NCBI GenBank assembly: GCA_028285465.1
Contig: JANQPD010000076.1
Span: 1-64,000 of the forward strand
Direction: 5' to 3'
Length of the DNA stretch: 64,000 nt
Origin: Owenweeksia sp.
Lineage (GTDB): Bacteria; Bacteroidota; Bacteroidia; Flavobacteriales; Schleiferiaceae
The notes under the pieces are model-generated. The model was not told the origin of the DNA, ran no database searches, and saw only the letters and a list, made by a program, of their open reading frames with translations. This document shows, in pieces, positions 43,328 through 52,880 of this stretch; position 1 is the stretch's first letter; each line of letters opens with the position of its first letter. The translations under genes and the position numbers were made by a program.

Positions 43328-43939
43328 ATGGAGATCCTACTCTACTCCATTCCCTTAGGCATAACCCTTAGCCTGGCTGCCGGGCCCGTTTTTTTTGTAG
43401 TGATCGAAACCAGTATTTCCAAAGGAAAAGCGGCTGCTTTTTCACTGGATGTGGGGGCAGTATTAGCCGATTTCGTCTTCATACTCATTGCCTTTTATGG
43501 CAGCCAAAGCCTTTTAGACTCTATAAAGAACAACCCCTGGGTCACCTCGATCAGTGGTTTGCTCGTAGGGGTTTTTGGCGTTTACTACATTGTAAAATCC
43601 AGGCGCAGCGGGCAGCTCCAGCACCGCATAGAGATCACACGCAAGCGTTTCTTTTTTGTAAAGGGTTTTTTGCTGAACTTCCTGAATATCGGGGTGCTTA
43701 TTTACTGGATCGCCACTACGGTAATGATCGGTTCGGTAGTAGATCACGATCCGCAAAAAATGTGGTTTTTCTACGGTACGGTGATGGCTGTATATCTTTC
43801 CCTTGACCTGCTTAAAATATTTTACGCCAACCGGTTTAAAGCGCGCCTGGCCGGGCGTACACTACAGATTATTGAAAAGATCATCGGGTTTATCCTGCTG
43901 GGTTTCGGGATATTTATCGCCGTGCGCCATCTTTTCTAG
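43328..43939 (+). CDS. LysE/RhtB family exporter
   Basis: This 203-residue protein has six membrane helices and the LysE start PLGITLSLAAGPVFFVVIETSISKGKAAA, where the G-P-x-x-F segment and the following glycine are family marks. It also has KGFLLNFLNIGVLIYWIAT, matching the second conserved segment (N-x-x-N-P variant, here lacking the proline). LysE proteins export amino acids or related small molecules from the cytoplasm. It follows the coiled-coil gene by 14 nt. The TAGTTTTG promoter-like element of the next gene overlaps its stop codon. Confidence 0.9.
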   Translation: MEILLYSIPLGITLSLAAGPVFFVVIETSISKGKAAAFSLDVGAVLADFVFILIAFYGSQSLLDSIKNNPWVTSISGLLVGVFGVYYIVKSRRSGQLQHRIEITRKRFFFVKGFLLNFLNIGVLIYWIATTVMIGSVVDHDPQKMWFFYGTVMAVYLSLDLLKIFYANRFKARLAGRTLQIIEKIIGFILLGFGIFIAVRHLF

Positions 43940-43944
43940 TTTTG
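43937..43944 (+). promoter_or_regulatory. Candidate -7 element (TAGTTTTG) of the next T9SS gene
   Basis: Exact TAnnTTTG on the plus strand, beginning on the stop codon of the LysE gene and ending 55 nt before the ATG at 44000. Confidence 0.4.
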
Positions 43945-43999
43945 TTTAACTTGTCCTTTTTTAAGAAAACTGCTTTCCAACAATCTAAAACCTGCCCTT

Positions 44000-46648
44000 A
44001 TGAAAAGAGCTATCTTCTCAACCGCAATACTCATTTCTACTCTGGTTACAAACGCTCAAAACGGCACTTTTTCAAAGGCCTTAACTCTTCTTCCTGCCAA
44101 AGAAGAAAAAGCAGCGGCACCTGTTTCTTCCCGTTTTAAAACACTGAATAAACAAAGCTCAACCCCTATAATCTGGAGTGAAGATTTTTCGAATGGTATT
44201 CCAACCACCTGGGGAAATAACGGTTCAAGCACCTCTGCCCTATGGGAATATAGAGGGTCTTCTACAACACCTGGCATCAATACCGGATCAAGAGGAGGGT
44301 ATGCTGGCGCTGGCACCCCTATACAGTCGGCTACCCGGGCAAATGGATTTGTGATCTTTGATTCGGGCTTCCTCGATAATGGCGGTATTGCCGGGAATCA
44401 GGGAAATGGAACCGCCCCTGCTCCACATACCGGCAGGCTTACCACCCCAACTATAAACCTTTCGGGCCACTCCGATGTAGAATTGAAATTCACCTCCTAT
44501 GCCCGTCAGTTCCAGGCGATCTTTATGGTGGCCATAAGCATAGACAATGGGCTTAGCTGGCCGGATACCCTTCATTTTTACAGCCATTTACCCTTGGGGA
44601 GATCCAGCCCGACAAACGATGAGCTTTCGCGGAACATATCCAGTATTGTGGGAGGGCAAACGCAGGTGAAATTTCAATTCATCTTCGATTCGAAACCTGT
44701 TGGAGGCCTTTCCGGCTATTATTTTTGGATGTTGGATGACATCGAATTGCGCACCGCGCCAAGGCATGAGCTCAGGTTTATCAGAACGGGAAGTAAGCCC
44801 GCAGTTTCTTATGAGCCACAGCCTGCCGGCTCAGTACCTTATGGCATTTGGCACTTGAGCCAGACCCGGCCCATTGGAGGATCAGCCGGTCTTTTAAATT
44901 ACGGGGCTTCTGCCCAAACCGGTGTAAAAGTAGACATGCAGGTTTTCGATGCACAAATGAACCTTATTACTACCCTAAGCACCCCTACAGTTAGCTCCTT
45001 AGCCTCTCAAGATACTGTTTTGCCTTCCCTTTCAAGTTTGACGGGTACCTGGACCCCCACCTCACCGGGCGATTATACGCTGGTTTACAGCGCTATTTCC
45101 GACAGTGTTGGCCCGGCTAAACCCGGTTTATCCGTTACAGATACTATCGAAATCTTCGCAAGTAGCAAAACATACGGGATGGACGATAAACAAGTGGATA
45201 ACTACTTAAATACTTCCACTACTTTAAGTAGTGGACTTTTTGGGATCGGGATGCAGTATGACTTCCCAAAAGGAATGCCCGTTCCTACTTCCGATAGCAT
45301 TACAATAAAGGGCGTGGAAATACAGTTTTCGCCCATTATGAACGGCCTCAACAGCGATATCCAGATTGAGGTATACGATACCGCCGGGTTTAGTTATACG
45401 GGTGGATTTGGGGCTACAGCACTCCATAGCCAGGTGTATCCTTTAGACAGTATAAACCCTTCCGCCCCGGTATCTTTTTATTTTTCCGGGGGCACCGTTG
45501 GTGCTGATGGGCTTAGATTGCAAAAACGGTCTTATTTTATTGTGGTATGGCTTTTTGCCGGCCCTTCACCCATACTTATCGGAAACAGCCAAACCTGGGC
45601 CATTCCAGGTCCGTCTACCATTATGTACAGCATGAACGATGCGCGCTGGTATTCCGGGTTCCAAAATTCCCGGACCTTTAACGCTCCTATGGTGCGGGCT
45701 ATCCTGGGCAATGATTTCTGCCCAACGGATACTTTTTCTACAACCGTTACTGCCTGCGGCAGTTACCAGCCTCCCGGCTCTTCCAATACCTATACCCGTA
45801 CCGGTATCTATTACGATACACTAACCTCTTCCGGCGGATGCGATAGCCTGGTCCTTTTTGACCTTACCGTTTTGCCAAACCCGACAGGCAGCCTTTCCGT
45901 GACACATTGTGGCCCCTACACTTCTGCCAGCGGAAGAGTATACCAAAGTTCAGGTGTTTTTGTGGATACTTTGAGTTCTGCCGGTACCGGATGCGATAGC
46001 CTGGTAACACTGAGTCTGTCGCTTGTAAGCAGTTATACTACAAACCTTACGGCGCATACGTGTAGCGCTTACACTTCTCCTACAGGGAATTATGTTTGGA
46101 CAACCAGTGGGGCCTATTCGGATACATTACAGAGCACACAGGGCTGTGATAGTATTTTGCTTATAAACCTCACTGTGGAAACCGTAAATACCGGTATTTC
46201 TCAAAGCAATGCTATGCTCACCGCTATGGCTAATGTGGCCACATTTCAATGGTTAAACTGCGATACAGACAGCATTATCATTGGGCAAACAGGAAGAACA
46301 TTTGTCCTTTCAGCAAATGGTAACTATGCGGTAATTGTTACGCAAAACGGCTGTATAGATACTTCCTCCTGCGTTTTAGTAACCAGCATTGGTAAGGATG
46401 AGCCCGAGCATATTGCTCCGGGAATAACGGTATACCCAAACCCAAGCCATGATTGTTTTTACCTGCAGTTATCGCCCCGCTATAAAGGGGCCACTATAAA
46501 GGTTTACGATCTCTCCGGTAAGCTAGTTCTGGAAAAAGAGCTAAAACAAACCCAGACCAAACTGGAAATAAGAAAGAAAGGGACATACCTCTTAGAATTA
46601 TTTGACGGAAACAAGATCATTGACAAGGTCAAATTGGTGAAAAGCTAG
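44000..46648 (+). CDS. T9SS-secreted protein with jelly-roll domain and Cys-rich repeats
   Basis: This 882-residue protein has a Sec signal (MKRAIFSTAILISTLVTNAQ), a choice-of-anchor J domain (about 55-255: WSEDFSNGIPTTWGN ... FWMLDDIELR), a middle region of beta-strand domains, and three tandem repeats of about 45 residues near 575-735. Each repeat has a C/H-C-G/S-x-Y start and a GCDSLV or GCDSIL motif. A type A T9SS sorting domain closes the protein (VYPNPSHDCFYLQL ... KGTYLLELFDG). It is surface-bound or released and likely adhesive; no catalytic motif was seen. It is monocistronic with a strong terminator. Confidence 0.88.
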   Translation: MKRAIFSTAILISTLVTNAQNGTFSKALTLLPAKEEKAAAPVSSRFKTLNKQSSTPIIWSEDFSNGIPTTWGNNGSSTSALWEYRGSSTTPGINTGSRGGYAGAGTPIQSATRANGFVIFDSGFLDNGGIAGNQGNGTAPAPHTGRLTTPTINLSGHSDVELKFTSYARQFQAIFMVAISIDNGLSWPDTLHFYSHLPLGRSSPTNDELSRNISSIVGGQTQVKFQFIFDSKPVGGLSGYYFWMLDDIELRTAPRHELRFIRTGSKPAVSYEPQPAGSVPYGIWHLSQTRPIGGSAGLLNYGASAQTGVKVDMQVFDAQMNLITTLSTPTVSSLASQDTVLPSLSSLTGTWTPTSPGDYTLVYSAISDSVGPAKPGLSVTDTIEIFASSKTYGMDDKQVDNYLNTSTTLSSGLFGIGMQYDFPKGMPVPTSDSITIKGVEIQFSPIMNGLNSDIQIEVYDTAGFSYTGGFGATALHSQVYPLDSINPSAPVSFYFSGGTVGADGLRLQKRSYFIVVWLFAGPSPILIGNSQTWAIPGPSTIMYSMNDARWYSGFQNSRTFNAPMVRAILGNDFCPTDTFSTTVTACGSYQPPGSSNTYTRTGIYYDTLTSSGGCDSLVLFDLTVLPNPTGSLSVTHCGPYTSASGRVYQSSGVFVDTLSSAGTGCDSLVTLSLSLVSSYTTNLTAHTCSAYTSPTGNYVWTTSGAYSDTLQSTQGCDSILLINLTVETVNTGISQSNAMLTAMANVATFQWLNCDTDSIIIGQTGRTFVLSANGNYAVIVTQNGCIDTSSCVLVTSIGKDEPEHIAPGITVYPNPSHDCFYLQLSPRYKGATIKVYDLSGKLVLEKELKQTQTKLEIRKKGTYLLELFDGNKIIDKVKLVKS

Positions 46649-46662
46649 ATCTTTCTCCTTGT

Positions 46663-46696
46663 AAAAAACCCGGTAGTTTACCGGGTTTTTGTTTTT
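46663..46696. terminator. Bidirectional Rho-independent terminator
   Basis: AAAAACCCGGTA (46664-46675) pairs with TACCGGGTTTTT (46679-46690) with a GTT loop and further T residues. It lies between convergent genes and works in both directions by its A/T flanks. Confidence 0.88.
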
Positions 46697-48524
46697 AATC
46701 CTCTGCGAGCCATACGTTATTCTCCCTATTCACATCCGCCATAAAGCCTTCTTCATCCAATACTACCTTTTCAACCGATGCAGGGGCTATGTCCAGCGAT
46801 AATGCATAACCCGGGTGTGTCCAGGGCCATGGCTTTTGCCAGGGCACACCGGCAATTCCTTCTTCTGCGTACATGCTCACTATGGGAATGTGGTACGCAT
46901 ATACATTCCCTTCCTTCGTATACACCTTTAGCTTTACCGGCATCGGCATTTCTCCCTTTCGCTCCAGTTGTATAATGGTGTTTAAACCCCTGGGGCCGCT
47001 GTTCACCGAGTGTATGCCGTAATCGATTGTCTTAGTCGTATTCATCCAGAAGTTGAGGTACCAATCGAGCTGGATACCACTCTCTTCTTCCATTATCCTG
47101 AGAAAATCCCAGGGGTCAGGGTGCCTGAGCTTCCACTCCTCATAATAGCGCAGCATACCCCGGTCAAAATGTTCCTGCCCGATTACATAACGCAGTTGCG
47201 CCAAAAAGATCTGTCCCCGGCTATACGCAGATATACCGTACGTCCGGTTTTTGGAGAAGTAATCTGCCGGGGTGGCCAGGGGTTCTGTTTCCCCTTTGTT
47301 TGCAAGAAAGTCATAAGCCAGGTAGGCATTGCGGTGCGGGTTAAGCTGTGGAGAAGCAGCCATTTTGTTCAATACTTCTTCTTCGGCAAAACTGGTAAAG
47401 CCCTCATCCATCCAGGGATATTGGTTTTCGTTGCTGGCCAGCATGCCATAAAACCAACTGTGGGCACTTTCATGTACCATTACCCCTATCAATCCGTTTA
47501 GTTTTCCGGTACCTTTCAGCATGGTACACATAGGGTACTCCATACCTCCGTCTCCTCCCTGGATCACTGAAAACTGGGGATATACATACGTGCCAAACTG
47601 CTCATTCATCAACGTAAAAAACTGTGCGGTATATTTCGGAAGGCGGTTCCAGGTGCTGTCATAAGCCGGCAGGTAATAAAAATACAGGTCCGGCAAACGC
47701 CCCATGTTTTCCATGGCGGTGATCTTATAATCCGGGTCGGCCGCCCAGGCAAAATCATGTACACTATCGGCTACAAAGTGCCAGCTTTGCTTTTTCGCTT
47801 TGTTTTTGATCAAGGCATACTCCGTGTAATGCTCAAATTGCTTTTTTACGCGGTAGCGTTCATCCCTGTTCATCAGGCGCCCGGTGCCCGCTAGTTTTTG
47901 CCTGGAGTCGATGTCTATCGTTACTTCGAACCGGCCAAAGGGTGCGTAGAATTCCCTTGCCACATAGGGGTCCGGGTGCCAGCCATCCTCATCATACATA
48001 GCGAGTTTAGGGTACCATTGCGTCATGGTATAGTCAATGCCTTCGGCATTGTTGCGGCCACTGCGCCTGATTTGGATAGGTACCTGGCTGATAAACTGCA
48101 TTTCAAGTTTTGTACGCTGACCGGGAGCCAGGGGCGTATGCAAGCGTGCATGAAGTACTGTTCCCAGCACTTCATATGCCAGCGCTTCCCCGTCCTGGGT
48201 GAGGGAGCCTATGCGGTGGTACCCTTCTTCCCCATTTGTAAGCATGCCAATGCGCTGACCAATGCGTTTGTCCGGATCTGCAATATGCCGTGCCCGTATA
48301 TCCATCATGCTACCGGGTTGGAAAGCGTTAAAATACAAGTGATAAAATACCTCTCTGATCGTATCTGGGCTATTGTTGGTATATTCCAGGCGCTGGGTTC
48401 CGGTAAATTGATGCTTCTTCACATCAAAATCTATGTGCATGGTATACGCTACATGCTGCTGCCAGTAATTAGAAGGCTGCGCCAGCAAGCTAAAAGGGAA
48501 GAGGATAAGAAATAGTTTTTTCAT
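46695..48524 (-). CDS. M1-family zinc metallopeptidase, exported
   Basis: From ATG 48524 the product is 609 residues with a Sec signal (MKKLFLILFPFSLLAQ). The substrate-binding motif appears as GDGGMEYPMC (GAMEN-like). The zinc site HESAH is followed 18 residues later by the glutamate in WMDEGFTSFAEE, giving HExxH-x18-E. The N-terminal beta domain (QFTGTQRLEYTNNSPDTIREV) is as in M1 enzymes. It removes N-terminal residues from peptides, probably in the periplasm or on the surface; there is no T9SS sorting domain. The C-terminal domain is shortened compared with full aminopeptidase N. Confidence 0.92.
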   Translation of the reverse strand: MKKLFLILFPFSLLAQPSNYWQQHVAYTMHIDFDVKKHQFTGTQRLEYTNNSPDTIREVFYHLYFNAFQPGSMMDIRARHIADPDKRIGQRIGMLTNGEEGYHRIGSLTQDGEALAYEVLGTVLHARLHTPLAPGQRTKLEMQFISQVPIQIRRSGRNNAEGIDYTMTQWYPKLAMYDEDGWHPDPYVAREFYAPFGRFEVTIDIDSRQKLAGTGRLMNRDERYRVKKQFEHYTEYALIKNKAKKQSWHFVADSVHDFAWAADPDYKITAMENMGRLPDLYFYYLPAYDSTWNRLPKYTAQFFTLMNEQFGTYVYPQFSVIQGGDGGMEYPMCTMLKGTGKLNGLIGVMVHESAHSWFYGMLASNENQYPWMDEGFTSFAEEEVLNKMAASPQLNPHRNAYLAYDFLANKGETEPLATPADYFSKNRTYGISAYSRGQIFLAQLRYVIGQEHFDRGMLRYYEEWKLRHPDPWDFLRIMEEESGIQLDWYLNFWMNTTKTIDYGIHSVNSGPRGLNTIIQLERKGEMPMPVKLKVYTKEGNVYAYHIPIVSMYAEEGIAGVPWQKPWPWTHPGYALSLDIAPASVEKVVLDEEGFMADVNRENNVWLAED

Positions 48525-48611
48525 CTGCACTGCTAAGTTGTGGGAAATTGAAATTAAACGTTACGTTCAAAAGGCATTCCAATACAGGGATCTATGTATA
48601 GATGTGGTATA

Positions 48612-49475
48612 CTAATCCTTAAAAAAGTCTTTAAAGGCAAAGCTTTCTTTAAGGCGTACTCCCTTTTCCGTATGTTGGAGGGTGCATAGTTCATTTACAT
48701 GGTCATGTTCTAAAAAAAGGACATATTGCTGGTCAGCCGCAAGGTTCAGGAATTTCTCCTTTTCGCTTAATGTGATGAGCGGGCGTGTATCATATCCCAT
48801 TACATAAGGCAGGGGAATATGCCCTACCGAGGGCAGTAAATCTGCCATAAAAACCAGTTTTTGATCCTGATAATCCAGGATGGGGCACATTTGTGCATCC
48901 GTATGGCCACTCACGGTAAGTACATCAAAGCCCAAAGGGGTTTTGAAAATGCCATCCTGTTCGGGAACGTCCACAAAATGAAGTTGTCCGCTTTCTTCGA
49001 GCGGCAGAATGTTTTCTGTTAAAAAAGACGCTTTTTCACGCGGATTGGGCTTAGTGGCCCATTGCCAGTGCCGTTTATTGGTCCAGTACCGTGCATTTTT
49101 AAAGGTGGGCTCATAGCCCGTGCGCGTTTTATTCCATTGCACGGCACCACCTACGTGGTCGAAATGCAGGTGTGTTAAGAATACATCTGTGACCTCATCG
49201 GGAGAAAAGCCTCGTTTTTTAAGGTTTCCAAAAAGGCTGTCTTCCCCAAAAAGATAGTAGTAGCTAAAAAACTTTTCGCTCTGCTTTTGTCCTATTCCCG
49301 TGTCAATAAGCATCAGCCTGTTCCCATCTTCTATCAACATACAGCGCATGCTCCACGAGCACATATTGTTGCTGTCTGCCGGGTTGGTGCGGCTCCAGAT
49401 ACTCTTGGGCACTACGCCAAACATGGCTCCGCCATCCAACTTAAAGTTGCCCGTATTAAGGGGATATACATTCAT
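48612..49475 (-). CDS. Metallo-beta-lactamase-fold hydrolase
   Basis: This 287-residue protein has the zinc motif HLHFDHVGG (HxHxDH), a second-site histidine in VSGHTDAQM, the bridging aspartate in FMADLLPS and a last histidine in LEHDHVNE. The layout is near AHL-lactonase-like or similar cytoplasmic MBL hydrolases; no signal is seen. The actual substrate is unknown, and quorum quenching should not be assumed. A TACCTTTA element lies 18 nt before the ATG. It seems to be a single gene. Confidence 0.88.
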   Translation of the reverse strand: MNVYPLNTGNFKLDGGAMFGVVPKSIWSRTNPADSNNMCSWSMRCMLIEDGNRLMLIDTGIGQKQSEKFFSYYYLFGEDSLFGNLKKRGFSPDEVTDVFLTHLHFDHVGGAVQWNKTRTGYEPTFKNARYWTNKRHWQWATKPNPREKASFLTENILPLEESGQLHFVDVPEQDGIFKTPLGFDVLTVSGHTDAQMCPILDYQDQKLVFMADLLPSVGHIPLPYVMGYDTRPLITLSEKEKFLNLAADQQYVLFLEHDHVNELCTLQHTEKGVRLKESFAFKDFFKD

Positions 49476-49493
49476 CGTTGCAAAATTGAGGGC

Positions 49494-49501
49494 TAAAGGT
49501 A
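49494..49501 (-). promoter_or_regulatory. Candidate -7 element (TACCTTTA) of the MBL hydrolase gene
   Basis: One base away from TAnnTTTG on the minus strand, ending 18 nt before the ATG at 49475. Confidence 0.35.
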
Positions 49502-49526
49502 AACGGAAATGAAAAGCAGCGCCAAA

Positions 49527-50597
49527 CTACACTACTTTCTTCTCTATATAATCGGAGTTAAGCAGCCGGAGGGCTCCCATATATTTAAGGCCAAACTCGA
49601 GGAGGTCGCCCACCTTATAGTTTTGCTCATTTTCTTCTATATCAACCACCAGCATATCGCTGCTGGCGCCAACAAAGTCGAGCCCTTCGTCTTTGGGCAC
49701 CAGGTAATCGCTGCTTATATCCAGTAGGCCCAGGTCTAAAATGGCGCGATGCGAAGTTTTCCCCAGGTCTTCTTCTTTTAGTTCAAAAGTATCCCCGCTG
49801 GGGTTGGCTTCCATCTGGCCGATAGGCACCTTTGGCTTTTCGGTGATCTCAATGATCTCTGCATAGAGCTTGAGTACATCGTGGTGCATTTCCGGTAACG
49901 TACCTCCGTTTACCAGATCTGCGCCAAAGAACAAGGCCTCCCCAACTCTAAAATGGTTGATCCCTGCCGGCAGCTGGTGCATAGCAATAAGGGGGATCAC
50001 TACCGTAGTACCCCCGGTTACCCAGGGAATCTCTACATTGAAGCGGGCCTCTATAAGCTGTTTGTACAGCGAAAGTTGTATCAGTTTATCCTGGCTGGGC
50101 ATTACTCCGTGCAAACAGTTCAGGTTTGCCCCTATCCCGGTTACTTTAACATTGGGCAATTGGAAAATGGCCCCGTAAAAATCCATCAGTTCATCGCCCA
50201 TCACGCCTTCACGCAGATCGCCCAGCTCGATCATAATAATAATCTTATGTTGCTTGCCTTGCTTTTGCGCCTCGGCCGAGAGCAATTGTATGGTAGATAG
50301 TTCCGTGTTAAAACTTACATCGGCATATTTTACCACATCCCTTATAGCCCGTTTGGCCGGGGGTTTTATATACACTGTCTGCACCCGCGCGTCCAGTTCT
50401 TTTATTTTGCGCAGGTTGCTGATGCGGGCATCACATATTTCGCGAATCCCCAGGTTTATCACTTCCTTCAAAAAGGGCTTTACCCCACATAGCAATTTGG
50501 TTACGATAGCCCATTCTATATGGTTCTGCTTAAACCCTTCGTCCAGGCGGGCATAATTATGACGAAGTTTTTCTGCGTTAAGTGTTATAAAAGCCAT
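49527..50597 (-). CDS. Alanine/ornithine racemase-type PLP enzyme
   Basis: This 356-residue protein has the N-terminal alanine racemase barrel: K34 in IVTKLLCG is the expected pyridoxal phosphate lysine, and VTGGTTVVIPL and the glycine-rich GEALFFGADLV segments contribute to phosphate binding. It resembles the YhfX/ornithine racemase branch rather than Alr. The reaction is likely racemisation of a basic or neutral amino acid. It is the last gene of a four-gene unit, starting 4 nt after the stop of alanine racemase, which argues for a shared pathway with the M20 hydrolase and GNAT upstream. Confidence 0.85.
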   Translation of the reverse strand: MAFITLNAEKLRHNYARLDEGFKQNHIEWAIVTKLLCGVKPFLKEVINLGIREICDARISNLRKIKELDARVQTVYIKPPAKRAIRDVVKYADVSFNTELSTIQLLSAEAQKQGKQHKIIIMIELGDLREGVMGDELMDFYGAIFQLPNVKVTGIGANLNCLHGVMPSQDKLIQLSLYKQLIEARFNVEIPWVTGGTTVVIPLIAMHQLPAGINHFRVGEALFFGADLVNGGTLPEMHHDVLKLYAEIIEITEKPKVPIGQMEANPSGDTFELKEEDLGKTSHRAILDLGLLDISSDYLVPKDEGLDFVGASSDMLVVDIEENEQNYKVGDLLEFGLKYMGALRLLNSDYIEKKVV

Positions 50598-50601
50598 TGT
50601 T

Positions 50602-51756
50602 TCAATCTACGATTTTTCGTTTAATACCGGACGGTAAACGCGTAAGCAGTTCATAGTTCAGCTGGTCACTGAACTCACTAAAAGAAGAAACGGTAATTTC
50701 CATATCGCCTTGCTTGCCGATCAATACTACCTCATCGCCTTTTTCTACATTGTCCAGGTCGCTTACATCCAGCGTTATGCTGTTCATATTAACCGTGCCT
50801 ATCACAGGCACGCGTTTTCCCCTCACCAGCACCCGGCCCTGGTTGCTCAGGCTTCTGCTGAAGCCATGGCCATATCCCACCGGTACGGTGGCGATTTTAA
50901 TGTCTGTATTGGCCAGGTAACTGGTACCATACCCTATGTACTTTCCCTGTTGCACGGTTTTTACACTCATAATCCTGCTCTTCCAGCTGATTACCCGCTT
51001 TAGGGGGTCTTCATTTTTGAGGTCTTTGGGCAACACCGTGGTAATATAGGTTTCTCTTGATGGCCAGAAGCCGTATTGCAGAATTCCGATGCGCACCATA
51101 TCCATACGGGTCTTTGGCAAACGTATGGTTGCCGCACTACAGGCCGTGTGGTTTTTCTCTGCCTCTATGCCCTGTTTTTTCAGCTCTTTTCTAGCGGCTT
51201 CAAACGCTCCGTATTGTTCCTCTACCCGCAAAAAATTGGCAATGCTTTCCGCACCTGCATAATGTGTACATAAGCCTTTTAATTCTATTTGCGCATGGTG
51301 TTTCTTAAGGTAAGCCACCAGCTCCCGCAAGGCTTCTCGCTCAAACCCGGTACGGTTCATGCCCGTTTCCATTTCCAGGTGTATTTTCGCTTTTCTACCT
51401 TGTTTTTCAGCAACTTGCACCGCTTTTTTAAGACGGCTCATCTCAAATACAAAAAACTCTATCCCTTTCTCTATAGCCCAGGCCAACTGGTCGTTTTCCA
51501 GCAAGCCCATGATCATAATAGGTAACGCTCCCTGTACACAGGTGTGCACGCGTTCAGCCTCACGTGCATCAAAGGTGCTAAAGTGCTTGGCGCCCAGCTT
51601 ACGTGCCAGGGGAACGAAGCTTTCAATGCCGTGACCGTAGGCATTTCCTTTTACTACGTGTGACACCCGGCATGCATCTCCTACAAGGCCGTAGAGGTAA
51701 TTGAAATTGTTTTTAAGCGCGTCCTGGCTAAGTTCAATACAGCTGGTGCCTTCCAT
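50602..51756 (-). CDS. alr: Alanine racemase
   Basis: This 384-residue PLP enzyme has K36 in SHVVKGNAYGHG as Schiff-base lysine and the tyrosine of the second active-site half in YIGYGTSYLA, with C-terminal TVNMNSITLDVSD as in Alr. It interconverts L- and D-alanine for peptidoglycan synthesis. Here it lacks the fused MurF found in some Bacteroidota relatives. Its ATG shares one base with the stop of the M20 hydrolase gene (TAATG), and the second racemase starts 4 nt downstream. Confidence 0.9.
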   Translation of the reverse strand: MEGTSCIELSQDALKNNFNYLYGLVGDACRVSHVVKGNAYGHGIESFVPLARKLGAKHFSTFDAREAERVHTCVQGALPIMIMGLLENDQLAWAIEKGIEFFVFEMSRLKKAVQVAEKQGRKAKIHLEMETGMNRTGFEREALRELVAYLKKHHAQIELKGLCTHYAGAESIANFLRVEEQYGAFEAARKELKKQGIEAEKNHTACSAATIRLPKTRMDMVRIGILQYGFWPSRETYITTVLPKDLKNEDPLKRVISWKSRIMSVKTVQQGKYIGYGTSYLANTDIKIATVPVGYGHGFSRSLSNQGRVLVRGKRVPVIGTVNMNSITLDVSDLDNVEKGDEVVLIGKQGDMEITVSSFSEFSDQLNYELLTRLPSGIKRKIVD

Positions 51757-52880
51757 TACAACATGCTTTGCAAGAGTTGTACAAACATGCGTATCCCGGT
51801 TTCGGTAATTTCATCGGGATAATCATAATCGGGATTGTGCAAAGCGGGGCAATGCTCACCGGAACCAATGCCAAACATAGCGCCCTTTGTTTTTTGGGTA
51901 AACAGGCCAAAGTCTTCACCCCATTTAAAGGGTTGTGCGCGATCGGAATAATCTAACCCCAACGCTTCCGCGCTTTCCCGGATGTATGCATAGGCCTCTT
52001 TGTGATTTTGATTTGCAAAAAACACTTCGAGCCACTCTGTTTCGAGCAGCAATTTTTGCGCCCGGGCAATCGACTGCACTTCTTTTAATAATTCATTTAC
52101 CAGCTTGTCCATGGTGCGGTTATCCCAACTCCGCAAGGTTAAGTGTACTTCTCCATAGCCTGCGGAAACACCATATGCCTTTTCACCAAGCTCAGCGTAA
52201 ATGTGTGTGATCAGGCTAAAGTCTTCCCGGGCAATGTCTTTTTGAGACAGTTGTTCGCTTAACAGGAGGGTTTTTGCCATTGCTATGGCAGGGTTGTAGC
52301 CAGCTTCAGGCTCCGCGGCATGTGCTGTTTTTCCCTTAAACCGGAATATGACGCTACGAGCCGCAGCGGTGAAACTTCCTTTGCGGCAAACCACCTGGTG
52401 CAAGGGATAACCGGGAAGATTGTGCAGCGCAAAAGCCAGCTCAGTTTTAAACTGAAAGGCCGGGTCTTCCAAAATAGCACGTGCGCCTTTTCCATTTTCT
52501 TCGGCTGGCTGAAAAACCAGGCATACTTCTCCCCTTTCCGGTGGGTTTTCGGATAAGCTTTGTGCAACGCCTAACAATATTGTGCTATGCCCGTCATGCC
52601 CGCACTTATGTGAAACCCCTTCGTGCACGGAGGCATGCGCAAAATCGTTTACTTCCTGTATAGGCAGGGCGTCTATATCTGCACGGAGCAGGACCTGACG
52701 CCCTTTCTGATGCCCTTTAAAAAAAACAACGAGGCCGGTGCCGCCTATTTCTTGTATGCCCTGGTGGTTAAGTTTTTCCAGTTGTTTTTTAAGGTATGCC
52801 TGCGTATGTTGCTCTTCACCAGACCGTTCCGGGTGCTGATGCAAATACCGCCTGGTTTGTTTTAAACTTTCCAGGTTCAT
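51756..52880 (-). CDS. M20-family amidohydrolase (N-acyl-amino acid deacylase type)
   Basis: This 374-residue enzyme has the M20D pattern: LRADIDALPI, metal-binding HKCGHDGHS, PAEENGKGA, HNLPGYPLHQ and a lid domain. A final metal-binding HNPDYDYPD-type motif appears near the C-terminus. Such enzymes remove acyl groups from N-acetyl- or other N-acylated amino acids. The gene overlaps the upstream GNAT by 4 nt and shares a TAATG with alr. It is cytoplasmic with no signal. The combination with an acetyltransferase and two racemases suggests N-acyl-amino acid turnover. Confidence 0.88.
   Translation of the reverse strand: MNLESLKQTRRYLHQHPERSGEEQHTQAYLKKQLEKLNHQGIQEIGGTGLVVFFKGHQKGRQVLLRADIDALPIQEVNDFAHASVHEGVSHKCGHDGHSTILLGVAQSLSENPPERGEVCLVFQPAEENGKGARAILEDPAFQFKTELAFALHNLPGYPLHQVVCRKGSFTAAARSVIFRFKGKTAHAAEPEAGYNPAIAMAKTLLLSEQLSQKDIAREDFSLITHIYAELGEKAYGVSAGYGEVHLTLRSWDNRTMDKLVNELLKEVQSIARAQKLLLETEWLEVFFANQNHKEAYAYIRESAEALGLDYSDRAQPFKWGEDFGLFTQKTKGAMFGIGSGEHCPALHNPDYDYPDEITETGIRMFVQLLQSML

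Noticed and set aside
48612-49475. Assignment as quorum-quenching lactonase
   Set aside because: The MBL zinc motif alone is shared by many hydrolases; nothing nearby relates to homoserine lactones.
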